Part shown: positions 1 through 5,931 of the stretch, piece by piece
How the letters are laid out: each line of letters opens with the position of its first letter
Numbering within the stretch: the first letter of the stretch is position 1
Translations under genes and position numbers: made by a program
NCBI GenBank assembly: GCA_019454665.1
Contig: JACFNW010000153.1
Span: 1-5,931 of the forward strand
Length of the DNA stretch: 5,931 nucleotides
Reading direction: 5' to 3'
Source of the DNA: Fimbriimonadaceae bacterium
GTDB lineage: Bacteria > Armatimonadota > Fimbriimonadia > Fimbriimonadales > Fimbriimonadaceae
Notes under the pieces: model-generated
The model's input: only the letters and a program-made list of their open reading frames with translations
What the model was told of the DNA's origin: nothing
Databases searched by the model: none

Positions 1-291
1 GAAATCACGTGCTTCACCACGGGTGGACCACCGACCGCTCCGGGTCCCGACCGACCACCCTATGTGTTTCCGGACGGAGGCTACCGCTTGAATCTTTCCG
101 AGATCGAAGACCCGCGAGCGGGAACCTATGCGCTCGACAACGTGTGGCGGGAGGCGGGAGGTTCGGGCTCGCGAACGGTTCTCGGCGAGTTCGCGACAGT
201 GCTCTACTACGATGGTGCCGCCGGGGTTCACCCGTTTGATTTCGGCAGCAAGCCCAAGCCGAACTGGAAAGAACCTAAGAAGTCTTCTTAG
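1..291 (+). CDS. C-terminal fragment of an unrecognised protein (5' end outside window)
   Basis: Frame 1 is open from the first base of the window to a TAG at 289-291, giving 96 residues with no start needed inside the window. A GTG at 64 is in frame, but the coding frame continues upstream of it, so I treat the gene as truncated by the window edge. The visible part begins with a Pro/Gly-rich stretch (PPTAPGPDRPPY), continues with a mixed segment containing LNLSEIEDPRAGTYALDNVW and a hydrophobic strand-like run (EFATVLYYDGAAG), and ends in a basic Lys/Pro tail finishing PKKSS. The amino-acid mix looks like a folded protein domain, unlike the Arg/Ser-rich translation of the competing frame at 9-239. 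I do not recognise the family and see no catalytic motif or membrane segment. The gene converges on the caspase-like gene and overlaps its 3' end by 17 bp. Confidence 0.6.
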   Translation, partial: EITCFTTGGPPTAPGPDRPPYVFPDGGYRLNLSEIEDPRAGTYALDNVWREAGGSGSRTVLGEFATVLYYDGAAGVHPFDFGSKPKPNWKEPKKSS

Positions 292-293
292 GT
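273..293. terminator. Palindrome spanning both convergent stop codons, possible terminator
   Basis: The arms ACCTAAGAAG and CTTCTTAGGT are perfect inverted repeats, 10 bases each, around a single central T at 283. The plus-strand stop (289-291) and the minus-strand stop (275-277) lie in opposite arms. Read on the minus strand, the hairpin is followed by TCTTTCC, a weak and interrupted U-rich run. Read on the plus strand it is followed by CGGGC and then A residues, so there is no U-tract. It therefore looks more like a terminator for the minus-strand caspase gene than for the plus-strand gene. The stem is AT-rich and partly inside coding sequence, so the terminator role is inferred; the palindrome itself is directly seen. 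Confidence 0.45.
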
Positions 294-3238
294 CGGGCAA
301 AAATGATCTGACGCGCCAGGTTTGGTTCGAAGAACTGAAACACTTGGGCGCCTTCCTCGAACTTTGGATACTTCCCATAGTACGATGCTTGCGCCATCTT
401 GCCCTGCATCGTGCCCGTAAGCCCGTTCATCGTCCATTGGGCCGACAGATTGCCGTAGCCATCCACCCGGCCCGTGATCGGGAAGAGCGCACCTTCGATG
501 ACGACCGAGCCCGCCGCAAGACCGTCCTTAATGGTCAAGTTCATGTCGCCGATCCACTGCACTCCGGTGTTCTGACCAACGCCCGGAATGAACATACGCG
601 CTTCCCACGTGTATTTGCCATCCCACTCGCCTACCCCGCTTTTGCCATAGTGAATCGTCCCGACCAATGGGTTGCTGAATTGGCTGGAGTGAAGTTCGAA
701 CGCAAGGTCGTCTGCCTCGGCATCCCGCCCTGTGGCGCGCATGCGATCGTGGAGCAACGTGAGAGCCTTCATGTGGACGAAGGTGAACCCCATGCTCCGG
801 TCGGTGCGCGAAAGGCTCAAGAGAGGCTCTGCACGCTCCCAGTCGCCCAGTTCGGCCCAAGCGATTCCCTTCCACGCGTGCGCCGCAATCGAGCCCGGCT
901 CGGCAGCCTTGAGACGCTCCAGGGCTCCCTCTTTCTTCTCGCGCACATCCATCACCAGCTTGAAGGCCTCGACTTGCTCCGCCAGCATGTCACTCGACTT
1001 TGGGAGCTTGGGTATCAGGGCCACGGCCTTTTCTTGCTCGCCTCGTATGGCATACGCCATCGCGAGGTACCAACCTTGATCGGCTAGATCCTCTGGAGAG
1101 AACCCACCTTCCTCGGCCAAGCGAATCGCATCGTCGTAGCGCGCGACGTTGAGGTACGTGATGACTGCCAAGGACTTGAGCGAAGGTTCGAGGTCTTTCT
1201 TCGGGAAGTAGCGGTCCATGAGCAGGGCCAGTTGTTCGGTTCGCTCCGATTCGAATCCAAGCATGAACAGCATGTTCCAGCACGCTGCATCGTAACCAAA
1301 CTTCTCGATCTGGCCGAGCAGCACGTCGAAGAACGCCATCGAGTTCTCGCCGAGGGTTTGCCTCGGGATAACGCCCAGCTCGACTCCTTCCCACATCATC
1401 TCGTTGAGAATGGTAATCGCTTCGATGATGAACGAAAGGGGATCGTCGCTGTATTTGAACGCTGATTCAAGCACGTCTTCGCGCTGATCCTGCTCTTGTC
1501 GCAGCCCATCGCTCAGCGCCAGAGCCAGCCGTGCTTGCCATGCAAAGGGATGGTTCTCAGCTTTCGCATTGACGGCATCGGCGATGACAATGGAGCGGAT
1601 ACCCGCTATCCGAACGGCTTGGAGCATCCCGTAAGGCGAAAGATCCTTTCCAAGACACTCCTCGAGAGCGGCCAGCATGTCTTGAATGCGGCCCGCGTTC
1701 TTGAACAAACGTGCACGACTGAGCGCCCAGATTCCGGAGTGAGGCAGAGCCTTTTCGGCATCCTCGATGACCTTTGCGAGTTCCTCCGGAACGCCCGACT
1801 GAACGGCCGAGACAATCTGGCCGGAGTAGACCACCATGTCCACGGGCTCTTGACTCTCGGCTTGGGCGCAGAGCCTAAGCAGCTCCAGGCTCTTCAGGTA
1901 GTCGCCATCGAGTGCGGCTTGCTCGGCGCGAATGTAGTGTTTGGTGCGTTCCGTAAAGGTGGGTAGTTCCAACGATATACGGAGAAAGTCCCGCTTGTCT
2001 TGGAGCTTGCCCACGTCGCTGGTGGCCGACCATGCTAGTTGCCATGCGGTGAACCCGCCATCGCTTTGCACGAGCTCGCGTGCCGCCGCGATTTTGACCG
2101 ACGGTGTCGTGTTGCGGGATTGGTTGCTAAGGATGGCCAGATTTCGCAGATAGGGGTCATCGGTCCGTTCGAGCAACTTGCCGAACACTCTGTCGGCCTC
2201 TTTCAACCTCCCGATGAGGCCAAGCGAGACGCCGAAGGTGTAGTAGGACGTCGGCGTGATGCGGTCCAGTTGCTCCAGCGTTTTGAGCATCTCGACGGCG
2301 TCTTCGTAGCGGTCGGCTTCGAACAGCGACTCGGCGTAGCCCGCCAGAGCGGCGGCGTGTTGCTCGGGCTTCAGGGCGCCCGCCTGCTCCGCGAAGGCCT
2401 TGATCGCTTCGCCGGGCTGGCTCGGCACGAACGCCCCGAGCATGACATCCTGGGTCTTTTCAGACCAAAGCGAGGGCTTCTGTGCGGCATCGCCATAGGT
2501 CGGGCGGGTGAACGCCTCGACCTGCTCGGCCACTTCGTGCCCGACCCGCGAGGCCCACAACGCCCCAGACCGCGGGTCGCGCAGGTCCTGTTTGTCCATC
2601 GCCTGAAGCAGGCAGTAGGTGAACGCCCCGTGCCGCACGTTCTGGAACTCGTACGACCGCTTGCCCGGTGCGCAGCCGAGCATCACGGCGATGTTGGACG
2701 TTCGGCCAAGCTCCTGCAGTTCCGCTCCGAAGGCGTTCTCGTCCCCTCCGCGACAGGCGTCGGCAATGAACAGGACGTTCCTCAATCCGGCTTTCACGAT
2801 GCGCGCGATGAGGGCTTTGATGGGGATGCCGACTCTCTCCGCGTTCGCCTTCGTGGCGTCGGTGGGCAGAAGGAAGTCGCCCTTGGGCGTCCCGATGCCG
2901 TGCCCCGCGAAGAAGAACACGAACAGGTCGGACTGGTCGAGTCGCTTGTCGGCGAGCACGCGGTCGAGTTCGCCCAGCACGTTCTCGCTCGTCGGCGGCT
3001 TGCCCACGTTCGGCAGGTCGGTGAACAGCGAGATCGTCGATGACTCGAACCGGTATTGGTTCTGCAGTTTCGAAGCGAACCGCTGGGCGTCCCGCGCGGC
3101 GAAGCTGAGCCGACCCATCTCGGCGTATTCGTTCGCCCCGACCACGATGGCCCAGCGCTTGCTGGGGACGAACGGCAACTCCGAGCAGAACCCCAGACAC
3201 CAAGTCCAGAGCAGGCAGACGATTGCGACGAGACGCAC
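275..3238 (-). CDS. Exported caspase-like (peptidase C14) protein with TPR-like repeats
   Basis: This complete 987-residue protein is predicted to be a cysteine peptidase of the caspase/metacaspase fold. Residues 1-20 form a signal sequence or membrane anchor: Arg2, a hydrophobic core, and no good lipobox before any Cys. The C14 domain spans about 26-270: a first strand RWAIVVGANEY, the His motif FFFAGHG (His113), the Cys motif ADACRGG (Cys162), and a later segment with GKRSYE and HGAFTYCLL. Asp160, two residues before the catalytic Cys, resembles metacaspases, which cut after Arg/Lys; that specificity is inferred. Residues about 290-850 are helical repeats with TPR-like units near 295-325, 330-360, 432-460, 685-712, 720-745 and 783-812. 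Residues about 857-970 are a Gly-rich, beta-looking domain I cannot assign. The start is GTG at 3238: an in-frame TAA lies at 3245-3247, and the next Met (41) would remove the signal and first strand. No clear Shine-Dalgarno precedes it. The gene lies 56 bp downstream of nrdJ. The substrate is unknown; signalling, stress or cell-death roles are only family-level possibilities. Confidence 0.88.
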   Translation of the reverse strand: MRLVAIVCLLWTWCLGFCSELPFVPSKRWAIVVGANEYAEMGRLSFAARDAQRFASKLQNQYRFESSTISLFTDLPNVGKPPTSENVLGELDRVLADKRLDQSDLFVFFFAGHGIGTPKGDFLLPTDATKANAERVGIPIKALIARIVKAGLRNVLFIADACRGGDENAFGAELQELGRTSNIAVMLGCAPGKRSYEFQNVRHGAFTYCLLQAMDKQDLRDPRSGALWASRVGHEVAEQVEAFTRPTYGDAAQKPSLWSEKTQDVMLGAFVPSQPGEAIKAFAEQAGALKPEQHAAALAGYAESLFEADRYEDAVEMLKTLEQLDRITPTSYYTFGVSLGLIGRLKEADRVFGKLLERTDDPYLRNLAILSNQSRNTTPSVKIAAARELVQSDGGFTAWQLAWSATSDVGKLQDKRDFLRISLELPTFTERTKHYIRAEQAALDGDYLKSLELLRLCAQAESQEPVDMVVYSGQIVSAVQSGVPEELAKVIEDAEKALPHSGIWALSRARLFKNAGRIQDMLAALEECLGKDLSPYGMLQAVRIAGIRSIVIADAVNAKAENHPFAWQARLALALSDGLRQEQDQREDVLESAFKYSDDPLSFIIEAITILNEMMWEGVELGVIPRQTLGENSMAFFDVLLGQIEKFGYDAACWNMLFMLGFESERTEQLALLMDRYFPKKDLEPSLKSLAVITYLNVARYDDAIRLAEEGGFSPEDLADQGWYLAMAYAIRGEQEKAVALIPKLPKSSDMLAEQVEAFKLVMDVREKKEGALERLKAAEPGSIAAHAWKGIAWAELGDWERAEPLLSLSRTDRSMGFTFVHMKALTLLHDRMRATGRDAEADDLAFELHSSQFSNPLVGTIHYGKSGVGEWDGKYTWEARMFIPGVGQNTGVQWIGDMNLTIKDGLAAGSVVIEGALFPITGRVDGYGNLSAQWTMNGLTGTMQGKMAQASYYGKYPKFEEGAQVFQFFEPNLARQIIFARPKKTS

Positions 3239-3294
3239 GCCTAGTTAGACGTCCGAACCCTGCCCCACGCACCGATTTGCGGCGGTTCGTTGGG

Positions 3295-5931
3295 TTAGCT
3301 GCAACCGCTGGTCGCGCCGCACGTGTCGCACTTCAGGCAAACGCCGTTGCGCACCATGGTGAACGCGCCACAATCACCGCACGGGTCGCCTTCGTAGCCC
3401 TTCAGCCGCGCGATTCGCCGCTGTTCGGCTGGATCGAGGCGGCTTGGGACTTCCGAACGCACCGCGGTTTCGATCGCCTGGGGCCGATCTACCGGTCGCC
3501 CTTTCGAAAAGCCGAGCGAATCGTGATCCTCGTGCGAGTAACCGGGCGGAATGCCCCTGACGTCCTCTCGCTCCTCTTCCTCTTCGAAGTCGAGCGCAGG
3601 CTGGCGGGGGGTGCCGACCGTGTCGCCGCGCAGGTCCTCGGGCGACACCTGCACCAGGTCCGTCCGACCGAGGTAGGACATGGCGAGTTCGCGGAAGATG
3701 TAGTCAATCACCGATGTGGCGACCTTGATGTTGTCGTGCCCCTGCACCGGCCCGTTCGGCTCGAAGCGCGTGAACACGAAGGCTTCGACGTACTCCTCAA
3801 GAGGAACGCCGTACTGGAGCCCCAAGGAAATGGAGATCGCAAAGCAGTTCATCAGCGAGCGGAAGGCCGCACCTTCACGGTGCATGTCAATGAAGATCTC
3901 GCCGAGGGCCCCGTCGTCGTATTCGCCCGTCCGGATGTACACCTTGTGGCCCGCCACGCGCGCCTTTTGCGTGTAGCCGCGCCGTCGCGCCGGCATCAGG
4001 CGACGCTTCGAAATATAGCGGTAGACCAGCTTCTGCGCCGCCGCGTGGACCTCCGAATCCACCGTGCCTGGTTCGGCCAGCACGGGAATCGGGGCGCTTG
4101 GAAGGTCGCCCAGCGACGCTTCCAGAATGGCAGCGGCCGCGTCGTCTACGGAGGAGTTGAGGGGTTGGCTGAGTTTCGAACCATCCCGATAGAGGGCGTT
4201 CGCCTTGAGACCCAGTTTCCAAGACAGAAGGTAAGCCTCGGAGACCGCTTCGATGGTGGCATTCGAGGGCAAGTTGATCGTCTTGCTGATCGCACCCGAA
4301 AGGAACGGTTGGGTGGCGGCCATCATGCGGATATGGCCTTCTGCGGAGATGTACCGCGTGCCTTTGGCCCCACACTTGTTGGCGCAGTCGAACACGGGGT
4401 AGTGCTCTTTGGCCAGATGGGGCGCGCCTTCGATGGTCATCGTGCCGCACGCGTATTCGTTCGCGGCTGCGACTTCGGCTTTGGTGAAGCCCAGTGCCGC
4501 CAACATGTCGAAGCCGAAGTCGTCCAACTGTGCATCCGAAAAGCCCAGCTTGGCGCGGCAGAACTCCTCGCCGAGATTCCATTTGTTGAACGCGAACTGG
4601 ATGTCGAACGAACTCTCCAAGGACGCTTCCAACCTCTGGAGCGCTGCGTCGTCAAACCCTCGGTCTCGCAACGTCTGGTGGTTGATTCCCGGGGCGTCTC
4701 GCAGCGTCTTGTGTCCCACGCAATAGGCCACGATGTCCTCGATCTGTTCGACGCCATAGCCGAGCTTACGGAGGGCGGCCGGCACCGATTGGTTGACGAT
4801 CTTGAAGTACCCGCCTCCTGCCAGTTTCTTGAACTTCACGAGGGCGAAGTCCGGCTCCACGCCCGTCGTGTCGCAGTCCATGACTAGACCGATGGTGCCC
4901 GTGGGCGCCAGAACCGTGACCTGCGCGTTGCGGTACCCATGTTGTTCCCCAAGTTGCAGGGCGCGGTCCCAGGCCCTGCGCGCCGCGACGAGCAGATCGG
5001 TGGGGCAACGATCCGAGCTGATGCCGACCGGCTTCACGCTCAGACCCTCGTAGTCGTCCTCCAAGGCGTCGTACGCAACCGACTTGTGGTTACGGATCAC
5101 GCGGAGCATGTCCTTGGCATTGCGCTTGTAGCCTGGGAACGGGCCCATCTCTCGCGCCAACTCGGCACTGGTCGCGTAGGATTCGCCGCCTAGAATCGCC
5201 GTCAACGCACCCGCGATCGCGCGAGATTCTTCGCTATCGTACGGCACAGCCTGCCGCATGAGCAGAGCACCCAGGTTGGCGTAGCCCAGTCCCAACGTGC
5301 GGAACTCGTAGCTGAGCTTCGCGATCGAAGGGCTTGGAAACTGCGCCATCAGCACGCTGATCTCCAGCACAATAGTCCAAAGGCGAATGGCATGGCGATA
5401 GCCTTCGATATCGAACTTGCCCGTCTCCTCGTCGAGGAACTTGACCAAGTTGATCGAAGCCAGGTTGCAGGCCGTGTCGTCCAGGAACATGTATTCCGAG
5501 CAGGGGTTGCTCGCGTTGATGCGTCCATCTACGGGGCAAGTGTGCCAATCGTTGATGGTCGTATCGTATTGCAGTCCCGGGTCTGCGCTGGCCCACGCGG
5601 ATTCGCAGATCTGGTCCCAAAGCTCGCGGGCGGGCAGGGTCTTCATCGTGCGCCCATCGGTCCGACCCTTCAACGCCCATGTATCGTCCGATTCGACTGC
5701 GCGGAGGAAGGCGTCGGTGACGCGAACCGAATTGTTTGAGTTCTGGCCAGAAACGGTGACATAGGCTTCGCTTTCGTAGCCCGTGTCGAAGATGGGGAAC
5801 TCGATCTCGCGGGCACCTTGGGCACCGAGTTGGATCACGCGCTGGATATAGTTCAGGCTTACCTGTGCCGTTTTGGCTTCGGCCACGGCGCGACGCAGCG
5901 AGAATCGCCGGTCGCGTAGATCGGAGAGTCG
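3295..5931 (-). CDS. nrdJ: Adenosylcobalamin-dependent ribonucleotide reductase, class II (5' end outside window)
   Basis: This enzyme reduces ribonucleotides to deoxyribonucleotides in the cytoplasm, using adenosylcobalamin to create a cysteine thiyl radical, so it needs neither oxygen nor a separate radical subunit. The frame is open to the window edge; the 878 visible residues lack the N-terminal part (family members are usually about 1200 residues). A GTG at 5886 is internal, since coding sequence continues upstream. Numbering from the first visible residue: GQNSNNS at 62-68; NPCSE at 142-146, with the radical Cys144 between Asn142 and Glu146; Cys155, one of the redox cysteines, in [12 protein letters not shown]; phosphate-binding PTGTI at 343-347; [12 protein letters not shown] at 581-592; a TSCPD-type domain near 653-755; an acidic, probably flexible linker near 763-850; and a Cys-rich zinc-type tail with Cys851, 854, 865, 868, 871 and 877, ending in GCS. 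The other redox cysteine and any ATP-cone would be upstream of the window. The gene ends in TAA at 3295-3297. A cobalamin riboswitch, if present, would also lie outside the window. Confidence 0.96.
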   Translation of the reverse strand, partial: RLSDLRDRRFSLRRAVAEAKTAQVSLNYIQRVIQLGAQGAREIEFPIFDTGYESEAYVTVSGQNSNNSVRVTDAFLRAVESDDTWALKGRTDGRTMKTLPARELWDQICESAWASADPGLQYDTTINDWHTCPVDGRINASNPCSEYMFLDDTACNLASINLVKFLDEETGKFDIEGYRHAIRLWTIVLEISVLMAQFPSPSIAKLSYEFRTLGLGYANLGALLMRQAVPYDSEESRAIAGALTAILGGESYATSAELAREMGPFPGYKRNAKDMLRVIRNHKSVAYDALEDDYEGLSVKPVGISSDRCPTDLLVAARRAWDRALQLGEQHGYRNAQVTVLAPTGTIGLVMDCDTTGVEPDFALVKFKKLAGGGYFKIVNQSVPAALRKLGYGVEQIEDIVAYCVGHKTLRDAPGINHQTLRDRGFDDAALQRLEASLESSFDIQFAFNKWNLGEEFCRAKLGFSDAQLDDFGFDMLAALGFTKAEVAAANEYACGTMTIEGAPHLAKEHYPVFDCANKCGAKGTRYISAEGHIRMMAATQPFLSGAISKTINLPSNATIEAVSEAYLLSWKLGLKANALYRDGSKLSQPLNSSVDDAAAAILEASLGDLPSAPIPVLAEPGTVDSEVHAAAQKLVYRYISKRRLMPARRRGYTQKARVAGHKVYIRTGEYDDGALGEIFIDMHREGAAFRSLMNCFAISISLGLQYGVPLEEYVEAFVFTRFEPNGPVQGHDNIKVATSVIDYIFRELAMSYLGRTDLVQVSPEDLRGDTVGTPRQPALDFEEEEEREDVRGIPPGYSHEDHDSLGFSKGRPVDRPQAIETAVRSEVPSRLDPAEQRRIARLKGYEGDPCGDCGAFTMVRNGVCLKCDTCGATSGCS

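Noticed and set aside
128..1087. A 319-codon plus-strand frame overlapping the left-edge gene and the 3' part of the caspase gene
   Set aside because: It crosses two better-supported genes in a different frame, reads like an antisense shadow, and its start lies inside the left-edge coding sequence.
2039..3043. A 334-codon plus-strand frame antisense to the caspase domain
   Set aside because: The opposite strand encodes the His113/Cys162 motifs of a recognisable peptidase; this frame is Arg/Gly/Val-rich and has no family signature.
3185..3237. Signal region of the caspase-like protein considered as a lipoprotein signal
   Set aside because: The cysteines at residues 8, 14 and 18 are preceded by Val, Trp and Phe, which do not fit the Ala/Gly/Ser required just before a lipobox Cys.
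275..3238. Caspase-TPR protein considered as a CRISPR-associated TPR-CHAT (Csx29) effector
   Set aside because: The domain order is reversed, it carries an export signal, and there is no CRISPR array or cas gene in the window.
3254..3289. Inverted repeat CGAACC / GGTTCG in the spacer between nrdJ and the caspase gene, considered as a terminator
   Set aside because: The arms are only 6 bp with a 24-base loop and no T-tract follows on the minus strand, so it is not convincing.
3223..4887. A 554-codon open frame on the plus strand, antisense to the 3' part of nrdJ and the spacer
   Set aside because: It is opposite a strongly conserved NrdJ sequence, its translation is Arg/Val/His-rich without recognisable motifs, and long antisense frames are common in GC-rich coding DNA.
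5884..5886. GTG at the right end considered as the true nrdJ start
   Set aside because: The frame stays open to the window edge, and essential N-terminal parts of class II reductase, including a redox cysteine, would be missing from a protein starting here.

Overview
The window comes from a GC-rich bacterial chromosome. It holds three protein genes and almost no non-coding DNA. Two genes lie on the minus strand: an adenosylcobalamin-dependent (class II) ribonucleotide reductase whose 5' end runs off the right edge, and downstream of it a complete 987-residue exported caspase-like protein. The C-terminal end of a third, plus-strand gene enters from the left edge. The species cannot be fixed. 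The NrdJ is of the long type with a zinc-binding tail, found in alphaproteobacteria and many environmental phyla. A secreted metacaspase with TPRs would fit Planctomycetes, Armatimonadota, Acidobacteriota or similar groups, but that is only a guess. No RNA gene, insertion sequence, CRISPR array or phage signature is visible.

Layout: 1-291 (+) is the last 96 codons of an unrecognised protein. It converges on the caspase gene (275-3238, -), and the two reading frames overlap by 17 bp inside a perfect 21-bp palindrome (273-293) that contains both stop codons. After a 56-bp spacer (3239-3294), nrdJ occupies 3295-5931 (-) and continues beyond the window.

NrdJ makes deoxyribonucleotides in the cytoplasm without needing oxygen or a second radical-generating subunit. 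The caspase-like protein has a signal sequence, an intact His/Cys dyad, a long helical-repeat array with TPR-like units, and a beta-rich C-terminal domain I cannot name, so it probably acts outside the cytoplasm. The two minus-strand genes could share a transcript because they are close and co-oriented, but nothing in their predicted functions links them.

The observations most worth a second look are the shared-stop palindrome and the architecture of the exported caspase-TPR protein with its unassigned C-terminal domain. I found no convincing evidence of a new multi-gene system.
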